A stretch of 64,000 bases of DNA, from positions 3,286,001 to 3,350,000 of the forward strand of contig NC_009614.1 of NCBI RefSeq assembly GCF_000012825.1. Reading direction: 5' to 3'. The notes under the pieces were generated by a model. That model had not been told where the DNA came from, made no database searches, and was given only the letters and a program-made list of their open reading frames with translations. The DNA is from Phocaeicola vulgatus ATCC 8482 (lineage in GTDB: Bacteria > Bacteroidota > Bacteroidia > Bacteroidales > Bacteroidaceae). Position numbers and translations under genes: made by a program. Shown one piece after another: positions 44,609 through 53,944 of this stretch (position 1 is its first letter; each line of letters opens with the position of its first letter).

Positions 44609-45724
44609 ATGATACTGAAACGCATCTCGATATTGAATTATAAAAACCTGGAGCAGGCGGAATTGGAATTCTCGCCGAAGATGAATTGTTTTATCGGACA
44701 AAACGGTATGGGGAAGACAAATTTGCTGGATGCGGTTTATTATCTTTCTTTTTGTAAGAGTGCCACTAATCCTATTGATTCGCAAAATATCCGTCATGAA
44801 GGAGAATTCTTTGTAATTCAGGGTTTCTATGAAACAGACCAAGGTGAGCCGGAAGAGGTATATTGTGGATTGAAACGTCGTCAGAAAAAGCAATTCAAGC
44901 GGAATAAAAAGGAATATAACCGTTTATCGGATCATATTGGCTTTATTCCCCTTGTAATGGTGTCTCCTGCTGATGCGGAGTTGATTGCAGGAGGTAGTGA
45001 CGGGCGCCGTCGTTTTATGGATGTGGTGATATCGCAATATGATAAGGAATATTTGGATGCGCTGATACGTTATAATAAAGCATTGACGCAGCGTAATGCT
45101 TTGTTGAAATCGGAACAGGAATTCGATGAGGAATTAATGCTGGTATGGGAGGAGATGATGGCATCTGCGGGTGAGGTCGTCTTTAAGAAGCGTAGTGAGT
45201 TTATTGCTGAGTTTATACCTACTTTCCAGTCTTTTTATTCTTATATCTCTCAAGATAAAGAGAAAGTGAATCTGGCGTATGAATCTCATGCTATGAGTGG
45301 GGGATTGCTGGATATTATCAAGGAGAGCCGTCGGCGCGACCGTGTAATGGGATATTCGTTGAAGGGAGTTCATAAAGATGACTTGATTATGCAGTTGGGG
45401 GATTTTCCGATAAAGCGGGAGGGGTCACAAGGACAAAACAAAACTTATCTTATCGCCTTGAAATTAGCTCAGTTTGACTTTTTGAAGAAAACGGGCGGCA
45501 ATACTACTCCTTTATTGTTGTTGGATGATATTTTTGATAAACTGGATGCTTTTCGTGTGGAACAGATTGTAAAACTGGTAGCCGGAGATCGTTTCGGGCA
45601 GATTTTCATTACGGATACCAATCGGGATCATTTGGATAAAATATTGAAGAAGATAGAAAGAGAATACAAAGTCTTTGCTGTAGAAGACGGAGAAGTGACA
45701 GAAAGAAAGGAAATGGCTGAATGA
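44609..45724 (+). CDS. recF: DNA replication and repair protein RecF
   Basis: 371 residues. SMC-like ATPase that helps load RecA at single-strand gaps. N-terminal LKRISILNYKNLEQAELEFS, Walker A GQNGMGKTN near 30-38, family segment VMVSPADAELIAGGSDGRRRFMD, ABC-type signature in REGSQGQNKTYLIALKLAQF, and Walker B PLLLLDDIFDKLD followed by the D loop and ITDTNRDHL. Length is standard. The stop overlaps the next ATG by four bases (ATGA). Confidence 0.96.
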   Translation: MILKRISILNYKNLEQAELEFSPKMNCFIGQNGMGKTNLLDAVYYLSFCKSATNPIDSQNIRHEGEFFVIQGFYETDQGEPEEVYCGLKRRQKKQFKRNKKEYNRLSDHIGFIPLVMVSPADAELIAGGSDGRRRFMDVVISQYDKEYLDALIRYNKALTQRNALLKSEQEFDEELMLVWEEMMASAGEVVFKKRSEFIAEFIPTFQSFYSYISQDKEKVNLAYESHAMSGGLLDIIKESRRRDRVMGYSLKGVHKDDLIMQLGDFPIKREGSQGQNKTYLIALKLAQFDFLKKTGGNTTPLLLLDDIFDKLDAFRVEQIVKLVAGDRFGQIFITDTNRDHLDKILKKIEREYKVFAVEDGEVTERKEMAE

Positions 45725-46011
45725 AACGTAATGATGCGGAACAAATAGGGGAAATGATTCGGAAATTCTTCCGGCAGAATGCTTTGGAGGCGCCACTGAA
45801 CGAGTATCGTCTGATACAGGCATGGAAAGATGTGGTGGGACCTGCCATTACTAAATATACGAGTAATCTTTATATTAAGAATCAAATTCTTTATGTACAT
45901 CTCACTTCATCCGTGCTTCGTCAAGAGTTGATGATGGGGCGTGATTTATTGGTGAAAAATCTGAATAAGCAGGTCGGCGCACAAGTGATAGTCAATATTA
46001 TTTTCCGTTGA
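45721..46011 (+). CDS. DUF721 protein, DciA-like
   Basis: 96 residues. Sequence MKRNDAEQIGEMIRKFFRQNALEAPLNEYRLIQAWKDVVG then ITKYTSNLYIKNQILYVHLTSSVLRQELMM fits DUF721, the family of the replicative-helicase loader DciA. The usual extra tail is missing, giving a short KH-like core as in Bacteroidetes. It is translationally coupled to recF, which supports a role in DNA replication. Confidence 0.88.
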   Translation: MKRNDAEQIGEMIRKFFRQNALEAPLNEYRLIQAWKDVVGPAITKYTSNLYIKNQILYVHLTSSVLRQELMMGRDLLVKNLNKQVGAQVIVNIIFR

Positions 46012-46210
46012 CAGGATGGTCTTCTGCTGTTTCTTTGGTATCCCCGAAGTTTCCTGCAATACTTCTTGTCAGGTGCGGATTTTGACGGATTTTTCTTATC
46101 TTTCTCGTAAAGTCCGCACTTGAAGAAGTGTAATGTGTAAGAGTAGCTTATGGAACAGTTCGTATCACGATAGATTCTATTTCAGGGATATTCAGTAAAT
46201 GTCTCTAAAA

Positions 46211-46266
46211 AATAAGATGGCATATGAAGATGATAGGGCATGACCATTTCATATGCCCTTCTTATT
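46211..46266. terminator. Imperfect long hairpin at the downstream edge of the IS
   Basis: AATAAGA-GGCATATGAA arms (46211-46228 with 46248-46266) pair at about 17 positions with one internal mismatch. The left side is followed on the minus strand by a TTTTTT run, so it can terminate the transposase transcript; it may also stop read-through from recF. Confidence 0.65.
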
Positions 46267-46364
46267 GTCATTTTTCCGTGCTTTCTCACATACTTCTATC
46301 CGACAGGACATGACGTTCCGGAAGAAGTCTGATGACCTCTTCTGATTCTGTGAGTAAAATCATA

Positions 46365-47723
46365 TCATGCTGCTTTAGCTGTTTTGTTTCTGATTTTTTC
46401 TATCATCAGTATGGCATTTGCCGTATGTATTCCAAAGAAAATCCACAGTATTTCCGTCTTCCTGTTTCTGGCCTTTATCCTTGAGAGCGAGTAATGTTGC
46501 TTTTGAGTGCCGAAGCTTCCTTCAAGCCGTGTTGCCCTTTCTTTTGAGAGTTCGCTTCTAAGCACCTTCCTCAAAGGCTCATCTTTGGCCGCCCTTCCCT
46601 TGCGCACAAAGGATGTGGATATCCCATATTTTGTACAGAACTTTCTGTTGGCATTATTGGCATATATGGAATCGGCAGCCACACATCTTACCCTTACATT
46701 CATAAGCTTCTGCTGCATACGGATACAGTCCTTCAAGCGTATACCCTCATTGAATGCCTTGAACGAGAGGTGTTCGATGAACGATATGCCGTCTATCTGT
46801 ATATTATTGACCTTTGCACCGAACTCGACGGACTTGTTTTCCTTGCCTCTGACGATGGGACGTACATAATGACGGTCAATGCTGACGATGCGGTCACTGA
46901 CTTTCCGCCCTTCAAACATTTCCTTTTCTTGTACAAGCACCTTTCTGATGATGGAAAGACGCTTATGATAATCCTGGGTATATCGGAGTAAAGCACCGTA
47001 CTCGCTATGGATCCCATCCCTTTGACTGAGGAGCTTTTCAAGAAGCTTGATCATACGGCGCTTAAGCATTCTTGTCCTTGAAGCTCTCCTCTTTCTTTTC
47101 TTGCAGTAGGACAGATAGGATTCCGCCACATTCCTGTATTTGTTGCGCGGACGCCTTATGCCCAGCTCCCTGCAATGCCGGCATATATGCCTGTAGAGCC
47201 ATTCGAGGCTTTCCCAAAGGAGTTTCATGTCCGTAGGAAAACGCATGTGGCTTTCATAGCATGTGGCATCGGTCATGCAGACGTGAAGGTTATCAAGATA
47301 AGGTTTCCAGTGTGAAGCCAGGAGCTCCTGGAAAGAATCAATGTCAAGGCGGGATGCTATCTCATTACGGATGGCACTGACTATCTTGAAGTTGGTTATG
47401 GGAAGGGACGGGGGAATCATAATTCCACAGAAAATCTGGTAGTGTATGTTCCCGTTCAGATGTTCCACCAGTTGCCTGTCGGAGAATCCGGTGTATGCCT
47501 TCAGGACCATAAGGGCGATCTTTGCGGAAGGACTGAATCTGTTCCTGCGTCCCAGGCGCCGGTCCGACAGGCCGGCGGCTTTTGCCATACATTCAAACGG
47601 AAAGACCGAATGAAGCTTGCCAAGCTCACTCTCATTAAAACTCTTGCGGTATTTTTCCAGAATATCAAATTCTGTAAAACCCAAAGTAGGGTGAATTTCT
47701 GAAATATTCACTATCTTTGCCAT
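46365..47723 (-). CDS. Transposase, IS1182/IS5-like (DUF772 plus DDE domain)
   Basis: 452 residues, full length. The N-terminal DUF772-type domain (RRNRFSPSAKIALMVLKAYTGFSDRQLVEHLNGN) is followed by a DDE catalytic domain with the first Asp in VCMTDATCYESH near 140, the second Asp in CVAADSIYANN near 350 and the Glu in RLEGSFGTQKQHY near 405. The basic middle segment (SYCKKRKRRASRTRMLKRRM) is likely DNA-binding. No frameshift or stop, so it may be active. Base use is a little more GC-rich than neighbours, in keeping with recent arrival. Confidence 0.93.
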   Translation of the reverse strand: MAKIVNISEIHPTLGFTEFDILEKYRKSFNESELGKLHSVFPFECMAKAAGLSDRRLGRRNRFSPSAKIALMVLKAYTGFSDRQLVEHLNGNIHYQIFCGIMIPPSLPITNFKIVSAIRNEIASRLDIDSFQELLASHWKPYLDNLHVCMTDATCYESHMRFPTDMKLLWESLEWLYRHICRHCRELGIRRPRNKYRNVAESYLSYCKKRKRRASRTRMLKRRMIKLLEKLLSQRDGIHSEYGALLRYTQDYHKRLSIIRKVLVQEKEMFEGRKVSDRIVSIDRHYVRPIVRGKENKSVEFGAKVNNIQIDGISFIEHLSFKAFNEGIRLKDCIRMQQKLMNVRVRCVAADSIYANNANRKFCTKYGISTSFVRKGRAAKDEPLRKVLRSELSKERATRLEGSFGTQKQHYSLSRIKARNRKTEILWIFFGIHTANAILMIEKIRNKTAKAA

Positions 47724-47799
47724 ATCTTATTAGTTTGGATATTTCCCCCGTTTTGGCCGTCAAATCTTATTTTCGGGGGAATACCTAAAGATACAAAAA

Positions 47800-47841
47800 A
47801 GCCAACTAATTCGCAATACTTTGTGTATGAATTAGTTGGCT
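47800..47841 (-). terminator. Terminator of the ctpA/cyclo-ligase operon
   Basis: Perfect 13-base stem AGCCAACTAATTC / GAATTAGTTGGCT, 16-base loop, then TTTTTT on the minus strand. It lies 27 bases after the stop at 47868. Confidence 0.88.
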
Positions 47842-47867
47842 GATTTTGTAATATTTAATGAATGTCC

Positions 47868-48419
47868 CTATTTCAATATTCCATTCTCAGTCCAGACTTC
47901 ATCCATTCTCCGGTCGAAAGGTTCGACAGGCAGCTTTTCGTTTACTTGAAAGTTATAACATATACCTATATTATAGGAATGAAGAAGAGGCAGTAATTTG
48001 TCATAATATCCTTTTCCTCTTCCCAACCGGTTGCCTCGGGCATCAAAAGAAACACCCGGTATAATGGCGAAGTCTATCTTCTCATACGCTGTAAATGCTT
48101 CTCCCGTCGGTTCCTCTATGTGATAAGCCTCACCGGTTTTCAGGTTTTGCCTGCCTGTATAAATACGAAGTTCCAACTCATCTCCTTTGACTACCGGCAG
48201 CAAAACTGTTTTCTGCCGGTGCCATTTTTCAACGAAGTCATGTGTCTGTACTTCATCATCCAATGAATAATAGAGCAAAACGGTACGGGCCGATGCAAAC
48301 TTGGGATGCTGTTCCAGTTTCTCAAGCAAAGCAGCGGACTTCGTTATTAATTCGGTGATGCCGTGACGGCGCTTTTCTTGCGCTATCTGCTTGCGCAGTT
48401 GTTTTTTTAGTTCCTTCAT
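47868..48419 (-). CDS. 5-formyltetrahydrofolate cyclo-ligase
   Basis: 183 residues. ATP-dependent conversion of 5-formyl-THF to 5,10-methenyl-THF. N-terminal MKELKKQLRKQIAQEKRRH, substrate region LPVVKGDELELRIYTG, and the diagnostic FDARGNRLGRGKGYYDKLL near 125-143 (ATP loop). Length is normal. The start overlaps the end of ctpA by 98 bases, more than usual; the start itself is firmly placed by the conserved N-terminal helix. Confidence 0.95.
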   Translation of the reverse strand: MKELKKQLRKQIAQEKRRHGITELITKSAALLEKLEQHPKFASARTVLLYYSLDDEVQTHDFVEKWHRQKTVLLPVVKGDELELRIYTGRQNLKTGEAYHIEEPTGEAFTAYEKIDFAIIPGVSFDARGNRLGRGKGYYDKLLPLLHSYNIGICYNFQVNEKLPVEPFDRRMDEVWTENGILK

Positions 48420-50070
48420 CGCTTACTTTCGGTTCTATGGGTTGTTCGGGAGCTTTGGGAAATGATTCACCTTTATCCAATACTTCCAATGCTTTGAGGA
48501 CAGTCTTGTCGCTCTTGTTCAAGTATTCTATATAAGCTTCCATGCCCAGCATGTTATAAATGATGTTTCCGTATAAATTTGTTTCAAACAGTTTCTGTGA
48601 TTTATACATCAATATGTTGCGACGTTTTAGCCCTTTGTTCTCAGCGAAACGGGCGAATTGTTCCAAAATATTCTGATGCTTCAAATATTGCAGCAGGCTT
48701 TCCTCTGTTTCATATTTTTGCATTTCGGCACGGTGGTTGTCCGTATACTGGAAAGCAAACTGGATGGTCAGTCCGCGATTAACAGCCATGCGATAATAGG
48801 AAGTCATGCCGGTAGTATCCTGTGGTACAAAGATATCGGGCATAATACCTCCACCTCCATATACAGGACGGCCTAAAGAAGTTTCAAAGATTTGGCTTTG
48901 ATCCTGTTTGATACTGTCTTGTGAGAAAAATTCTCCATGTTCGTAACGGGTCAGGATATCCATTTCATAATTTGCGTCATTACCTTTTACATACGGTTTC
49001 TGTATGCAGCGTCCTGACGGAGTATAGTAACGGGCAATTGTCAGACGGATGGCTGAACCATCGCTGAAGTCGATAGGTTGTTGTACCAGCCCTTTTCCGA
49101 AAGAGCGGCGCCCGATGATTGTCCCCCGGTCATTGTCTTGGATAGCTCCGGCAAAAATTTCGCTGGCAGAAGCCGAACCTTCGTCCATCAATACGACAAT
49201 GGGCATTTTCTGGCTGCTTCCGGTTCCGTTGGATGTATAGTTCTCGCGTGGAGACTTGCGTCCCTGTGTATAAACGATGAGTCTGTTTTTGGGTAAGAAT
49301 TCGTTTACCATCTGAATTGCTGCACCCATATATCCACCGGTATTACCGCGTAAGTCGATGACCACTCCTTCGCAGTTTGCCTGATTTAGCTTGGCTAATG
49401 AAATCAATAATTCGGGATAAGTCGTTTCACCGAATTTGTTTACTTTTATGTAACCGAATTTGTCATTCAGCATATAGGCGGCATCTACACTCTTTACCGG
49501 TATGTCACCACGAACAATGGTGAAATGTAAAGTTTCTTTTTCTCCCGGACGAAAAACGCCAAGTTTTACCTCACTGCCTTTGGGACCTTTCAGTCTTTTC
49601 ATGGATTCATAGTTGGTGACAATTTTTCCTACAAAGGCACTGTCATCCACTTCTATGATGCGGTCTCCTGCCATCAGACCCACTTTTTCTGATGGTCCGC
49701 CTTGGATGACATTGTTTACATGGATGGTATCTTGCTGGATGGTAAACTGGATACCGATTCCGCTGAAACTTCCTTTTAAATCAGAATTTACAGCTTCCAG
49801 GTCTTTTGCCGGAATATAAGAAGAGTGGGGGTCCAGCTCACCTAGAATTTGCGGCATAGCATCTTCCACCAGTTCACCCATGTTCACTGTATCTACATAT
49901 TGGTCGTCAATGATACGCAACAATGCATTCAGTTTGTTGGATGAAGTATTAATGATACCTAATTTGTTTCCTGAAAAGTGGTTGGCGTAAAAAGTTCCAA
50001 TCAATATTCCGGTTACGATGCTTACTGCAACGATTACCGGCATAAAACGGGATGTTCGATTTTTGCTCAT
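48322..50070 (-). CDS. C-terminal processing peptidase, S41 family
   Basis: 582 residues. Periplasmic serine protease: N-terminal membrane anchor (about 8-28, FMPVIVAVSIVTGILIGTFY), PDZ domain at about 90-170 (GIGIQFTIQQD, VGLMAGDRIIEVDD), catalytic domain with the Ser in MDEGSASASEIFAGA near 310 and the Lys in GRRSFGKGLVQQP near 335. The C-terminal 150 residues are a family-specific helical extension. The last 33 codons run inside the next gene and look non-conserved, suggesting a lost original stop. Upstream neighbour is dCMP deaminase (15 bases). Confidence 0.93.
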   Translation of the reverse strand: MSKNRTSRFMPVIVAVSIVTGILIGTFYANHFSGNKLGIINTSSNKLNALLRIIDDQYVDTVNMGELVEDAMPQILGELDPHSSYIPAKDLEAVNSDLKGSFSGIGIQFTIQQDTIHVNNVIQGGPSEKVGLMAGDRIIEVDDSAFVGKIVTNYESMKRLKGPKGSEVKLGVFRPGEKETLHFTIVRGDIPVKSVDAAYMLNDKFGYIKVNKFGETTYPELLISLAKLNQANCEGVVIDLRGNTGGYMGAAIQMVNEFLPKNRLIVYTQGRKSPRENYTSNGTGSSQKMPIVVLMDEGSASASEIFAGAIQDNDRGTIIGRRSFGKGLVQQPIDFSDGSAIRLTIARYYTPSGRCIQKPYVKGNDANYEMDILTRYEHGEFFSQDSIKQDQSQIFETSLGRPVYGGGGIMPDIFVPQDTTGMTSYYRMAVNRGLTIQFAFQYTDNHRAEMQKYETEESLLQYLKHQNILEQFARFAENKGLKRRNILMYKSQKLFETNLYGNIIYNMLGMEAYIEYLNKSDKTVLKALEVLDKGESFPKAPEQPIEPKVSDEGTKKTTAQADSARKAPSRHHRINNEVRCFA

Positions 50071-50084
50071 ATCTTTATTTGCTA

Positions 50085-50519
50085 TTATTCATTGGGATTG
50101 ATATAGATTACTTCAATATTTGCGCGTTTCAATAAATCAAGCCCGTCTTCCAAACGGTATTTTTCTGAGTAAACCACACGTTTGATTCCTGCTTGGATGA
50201 TGAGTTTGGCACATTCTATGCAAGGAGATGCGGTGACGTACATGGTTGCTCCGTCGCTGCTGTTGTTGCTTCGTGCTATTTTGGTGATAGCATTCGCTTC
50301 AGCGTGTAGTACGTAAGGCTTGGTGACTCCGTTGTCATCTTCGCATACATTTTCGAATCCTGCAGGAGTTCCGTTATATCCGTCGGAGATGATCATCTTG
50401 TCTTTTACGATCAATGCTCCTACTTGACGGCGTTCACAGTATGAATTTTCCGCCCAAATACTAGCCATGCGGATGTATCGTTTGTCGAGTTTGAGTTGTT
50501 TCTCTTCTTTCGTTTCCAT
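50085..50519 (-). CDS. dCMP deaminase family protein (ComEB-like)
   Basis: 144 residues. Zinc deaminase: the metal motif is VLHAEANAI (HAE) near 75 and ASPCIECAKLI (PCxxC) near 103-113. A further CERRQVGAL segment and GYNGTPAGFENVCED match dCMP/ComE deaminases. It makes dUMP from dCMP for thymidylate synthesis. I start at 50519 (METKEEKQ) rather than 50546, which would overlap the lipoprotein gene. First part of the deaminase-ctpA-cyclo-ligase unit. Confidence 0.93.
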   Translation of the reverse strand: METKEEKQLKLDKRYIRMASIWAENSYCERRQVGALIVKDKMIISDGYNGTPAGFENVCEDDNGVTKPYVLHAEANAITKIARSNNSSDGATMYVTASPCIECAKLIIQAGIKRVVYSEKYRLEDGLDLLKRANIEVIYINPNE

Positions 50520-50523
50520 TATT

Positions 50524-51018
50524 TCAGTCTTGCTTATTATGTGCAAATTGAATATAAGTTTTTTTCCCTTCGGGAGCTAGCAATAAAACATTGCTGTCAC
50601 CTTGATAAAATATTGCATTATTCAATGCTTCTATGAACTCGTTGTTATAGCTTGTTGAAGGCGGAGTCTTGGTAAAGTTTATGTTTACTGTCCGGTCTTT
50701 TCCGTCCGCTTGCCATGTGCCTTCAATGGTTCCATTTTGTATGCTTCCTGTAAAAGTACCATCCGCTTTGAAAGTGATGTTGAAACCATGAATGATATCC
50801 AAGGCTTTTCTTCCTTCGGTTGCGATAGTCTTATCCGGATTGTGTGCCATTGCATTGTATTTGGGCTCTCCGTTCCGTTTGTCCCAATTTGCTTTACCAT
50901 AGAAATCCACTACATGCCATGTGCCGCTTGCAAAGATTTCCTCTACATCGTCTTCATTGTTGCAACTCCATAAGAAAGGGAGTAGCATTAGTATATAAAG
51001 AATAGACTTTAGTTTCAT
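50524..51018 (-). CDS. Small lipoprotein, lipocalin-like (DUF4847-type)
   Basis: 164 residues. Lipoprotein signal MKLKSILYILMLLPFLWSC with Cys 19, acidic linker (NNEDDVEEIF), then a beta-rich domain: GTWHVVDFYGKANW, FNITFKADGTFTGSIQNGTIEGTWQAD, VNINFTKT and NVLLLAPEGKKTYIQF. The pattern is that of lipocalin/META-like folds; I think DUF4847 but am not certain. It starts 13 bases after the M3 peptidase gene and ends 4 bases before the deaminase start. Confidence 0.8.
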   Translation of the reverse strand: MKLKSILYILMLLPFLWSCNNEDDVEEIFASGTWHVVDFYGKANWDKRNGEPKYNAMAHNPDKTIATEGRKALDIIHGFNITFKADGTFTGSIQNGTIEGTWQADGKDRTVNINFTKTPPSTSYNNEFIEALNNAIFYQGDSNVLLLAPEGKKTYIQFAHNKQD

Positions 51019-51031
51019 ATTGTTTGTTTTT

Positions 51032-53074
51032 TTAGTTGATGATTCCATTTCTTTTCAGCAAGGCATGGATACTGGGTTCTTGTCCACGGAAGCGTTTGTA
51101 AAGGGTCATCGGATGTTCCGTTCCTCCTTTCGAGAGAATATTCTCCCGAAAAGAAGCGGCGACTTCCTGGTTGAAGATTCCTTTTTCCTTGAATAAGGAG
51201 AAGGCATCCGCATCCAGTACTTCCGCCCATTTATAACTGTAGTATCCGGCAGAATATCCCCCCGCCATAATATGTGAGAACTGTACGGACATGCAGGTGT
51301 CTTCCACTCCGGGCAGTACTTGCGCTTTTTTCCATGCTTCTTTTTCATAAGCGCGGACATCTCCGTCAAATGTTTCCCGGCGGGTGTACCATGCCATATC
51401 CAGCAAGCCGAAACTTACTTGACGCAGGCAGGCATAGGCCACATTGAAATTGGATGCATCTACAATCTTTTGGATCAGTTCGGCAGGAATGGGTTCTCCC
51501 GTCTGATAATGTCTGGCGAATGTATTGAGAAATTCTTTTTCTGTGGCGAAATTTTCCATAATTTGTGATGGAAGCTCCACAAAATCCCAATATACGCTGG
51601 TACCACTCATGGTTGAATAGGTGGTATTGGCAAACATTCCGTGCAAGGCGTGTCCGAATTCGTGTAGAAAAGTGTTTACTTCTGAGAAAGTCAGCAATGC
51701 CGGTTTCCCAGCCGATGGCTTGGTGAAGTTCATGGTAACGGATACGTGGGGACGGCTGTTGACTCCGTTTTCTATCCACTGCTCCTTATAGCTGGTCATC
51801 CATGCGCCCGAACGTTTTCCGGCACGGGGGTGGAAATCTGTATAAAGTACAGCCAGGAAACTTCCGTCTTTGTCGAATACTTCATAAGCTTTTACATCGG
51901 GATGATAGACCGGAATTTCTTTATTTTCTTTAAATGTGATGCCATACAGACGGGTAGCCAGACCGAATACACCTTTCTCTACTTGGCTCAGCTCAAAATA
52001 AGGACGCAGCTCTTCTTCATTCAGATTGAATTTCTTATTTTTCAGCTTTTCTGAATAATAGGCCCAATCCCATGGCATCAGCTGGAAATCATTGCCTTCC
52101 ATTTCGCGTGCCAATGCTTCAACTTCTGCCACTTCCTTTAGGGCGGCAGGGGTATAGGCATCCAGTAATTGGTTGAGCAGTTTGTATACGGCATCACTCG
52201 TTTCGGCCATGCGCTTTTTCAGTTTATACTCGGCAAAAGTGGAGAAGCCTAGTAAATGAGCCAGTTCCATGCGAATGTTTACCAATTGCTTGATGATGTC
52301 CACATTGTTGTATTCGTTATTGTGTGTACATTGGGTATTATAAGCCATATAGACTTCTCTGCGCAGTGAACGGTCATCACAATATTTCATGAAAGGAACA
52401 AAACTGGGAGCATCCAATGTAATGATGCTGCCTTCTTTTCCCTTATCCTTTGCTGTTTGAGCATAACTTTCCAATGAACTTTCGGGTAATCCTTCCAATT
52501 GTTTTTCCGTCAAAGCCAATTCGTAGTTATTTGTTTCTTTCAACAGATTCTGAGAAAAACGTAAGGTCAATATGCTTAATTCGGTATTCAGTTGGCGGAA
52601 CTTTTCTTTTGCCTCACCGGTCAGGTTGGCACCGCTTCTTACAAAACCATCGTATGTCTTTTGCAGCAGTTGGGCGTCTTCACCTTTCAGTTGTAACTGG
52701 TCTTTTTGTTCGTATACGGCTTTTATACGAGCAAAAAGTTTTTCATTCAGACTGATGTTGTTGCTGTGTTCGGACAGTACGGGCATCATTTTTTCTGCCA
52801 ATTCCTGCATCTCGTCACTGGTCTCGGCACTCATCAAATTGCCGAAAACAGTAGTTACGCGGTCTAGCAACGCACCTGATTTTTCCAAAGCAACAATGGT
52901 ATTTTGGAAAGTCGGTGCTTCGGGATTATTGACAATTGCATCAATTTCCTCATTTTGTTCTTTCATTCCTTCCAACAAGGCAGGTTCATAATGTTCTATC
53001 TTGATAAGATGGAACGGAGCCGTGTCATGAGGGGTGTTATAGGGTTTTAAAAATGGATTTTTATTTTCAGTCAT
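51032..53074 (-). CDS. M3-family metallopeptidase (Dcp/oligopeptidase A-like)
   Basis: 680 residues. Zinc peptidase with the HExxH motif in VNTFLHEFGHALHGMF near 460-475 and the third ligand Glu about 25 residues later (YWDFVELPSQIMEN). N-terminal domain is helical, and VSFGLLDMAWYTR and MAGGYSAGYYSYKWAEVLDADAF in the C-terminal part are standard for Dcp. It cleaves dipeptides from the C-terminal end of oligopeptides or degrades signal peptides. There is no signal peptide, so it is cytoplasmic. First gene of a minus-strand run leading to the lipoprotein, deaminase and protease. Confidence 0.95.
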   Translation of the reverse strand: MTENKNPFLKPYNTPHDTAPFHLIKIEHYEPALLEGMKEQNEEIDAIVNNPEAPTFQNTIVALEKSGALLDRVTTVFGNLMSAETSDEMQELAEKMMPVLSEHSNNISLNEKLFARIKAVYEQKDQLQLKGEDAQLLQKTYDGFVRSGANLTGEAKEKFRQLNTELSILTLRFSQNLLKETNNYELALTEKQLEGLPESSLESYAQTAKDKGKEGSIITLDAPSFVPFMKYCDDRSLRREVYMAYNTQCTHNNEYNNVDIIKQLVNIRMELAHLLGFSTFAEYKLKKRMAETSDAVYKLLNQLLDAYTPAALKEVAEVEALAREMEGNDFQLMPWDWAYYSEKLKNKKFNLNEEELRPYFELSQVEKGVFGLATRLYGITFKENKEIPVYHPDVKAYEVFDKDGSFLAVLYTDFHPRAGKRSGAWMTSYKEQWIENGVNSRPHVSVTMNFTKPSAGKPALLTFSEVNTFLHEFGHALHGMFANTTYSTMSGTSVYWDFVELPSQIMENFATEKEFLNTFARHYQTGEPIPAELIQKIVDASNFNVAYACLRQVSFGLLDMAWYTRRETFDGDVRAYEKEAWKKAQVLPGVEDTCMSVQFSHIMAGGYSAGYYSYKWAEVLDADAFSLFKEKGIFNQEVAASFRENILSKGGTEHPMTLYKRFRGQEPSIHALLKRNGIIN

Positions 53075-53178
53075 AGCACTATTTTATTTGACTTACAAAT
53101 TTGCTAAAAAAAAGCATCACTATCCTCATTCTATTTACTTATTTAACAAAGTATATTAAATAGTTAGGTTAAAAATAA

Positions 53179-53208
53179 AAAAGCACAAGCAGAAATGCCT
53201 ATGCTTTT
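53179..53208 (-). terminator. Terminator after the Crp/Fnr gene
   Basis: AAAAGCA (53179-53185) pairs with TGCTTTT (53202-53208), followed on the minus strand by a T-rich tract. It lies 24 bases after the stop codon. Confidence 0.65.
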
Positions 53209-53231
53209 CATTTTTATGGTTTTTTACCTGA

Positions 53232-53909
53232 TTATTTATTCTTTTCAGTCAGTTTTTCCAACGCCGGAATGGAGATTTCCTTTCTGCTGAGTTGTACCAA
53301 TCCCTGTTCCTGTAAATCATTCAGCACTTTTGACACATTGATTCGTGTCTCATCAATCAAACTCGCCAAATCCTCCATTTTGATTTTAAGGATTTTTTTT
53401 CCTTCGGGCTTCATGGAGCGCAGCACTAAAAAATTCAGTATTTTTTCTTCTGTATTACCTATGTGGCTGTTCCATAATTTTTCGTATGCCACTTGTGCTC
53501 TATTACTCAGAATATTTAAATAGTTAAGGCGGAAGATTTCGTAGTTGTTCAGTTCATTCAATACAAATAACTTGTCTATGGTAACTATGTTAATATCTGT
53601 ACGTGCTTTGTAAGTCGCTGTATAGTTGGTTTGCATGCCGAATAATGAATAGGGCTCTATAACGAAAGGACTTCCAAAAGTTTCAAATAAGGCGTATGAA
53701 TGTCGGTTATCGGTTGTTTGGGAGATTATCTCCCCATTTAAGAGAAAGATTAATTGAGTGCAAGGTGCACCTTGTTCCACAATGATATCATCGGCGTTGT
53801 ATTTACGAAAATGTAGCTTTACCTTGCCTATGATATTGGTGAAGTCATTTTTACATAATCCCTGGAAGAGAGGGAGTTGTAAAAGTGTATCATACATTGT
53901 AATTTCCAT
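53232..53909 (-). CDS. Crp/Fnr-family transcriptional regulator
   Basis: 225 residues. The cyclic-nucleotide-binding-like beta barrel (about 10-120: LPLFQGLCKNDFTNIIGKVK, NADDIIVEQGAPCTQLIFLLNGEI) is followed by a dimer helix and a winged helix at about 155-215 (EGKKILKIKMEDLASLIDETRINVSKVLNDLQEQGLVQLSR). The effector-binding loop lacks the cAMP-type RxS signature and there is no Cys cluster, so ligand is unknown. A TACCTTTG box lies 36 bases before the start. Divergent from marC. Confidence 0.92.
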   Translation of the reverse strand: MEITMYDTLLQLPLFQGLCKNDFTNIIGKVKLHFRKYNADDIIVEQGAPCTQLIFLLNGEIISQTTDNRHSYALFETFGSPFVIEPYSLFGMQTNYTATYKARTDINIVTIDKLFVLNELNNYEIFRLNYLNILSNRAQVAYEKLWNSHIGNTEEKILNFLVLRSMKPEGKKILKIKMEDLASLIDETRINVSKVLNDLQEQGLVQLSRKEISIPALEKLTEKNK

Positions 53910-53944
53910 AAGTTCTGTTGTTCGTTAAGTTATAGTTTAACATA

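Larger units (their letters stand above)
46209..47773 (-). mobile_element. Insertion sequence, IS1182/IS5-like, ends uncertain
   Basis: A complete transposase gene sits between the recF unit and the terminator of the folate cyclo-ligase operon. The limits given are a 10-base inverted match AAAATAAGAT (46209-46218 and, reversed, 47764-47773). It is too short to be called a secure terminal repeat. The true ends may differ by some tens of bases. Another inverted pair TTCCCCCG/CGGGGGAA lies at 47743-47750 and 47774-47781, close to the upstream end. Confidence 0.6.

Noticed and set aside
46507..46991. Plus-strand frames inside the IS
   Set aside because: Antisense of the transposase; no passenger gene is present.
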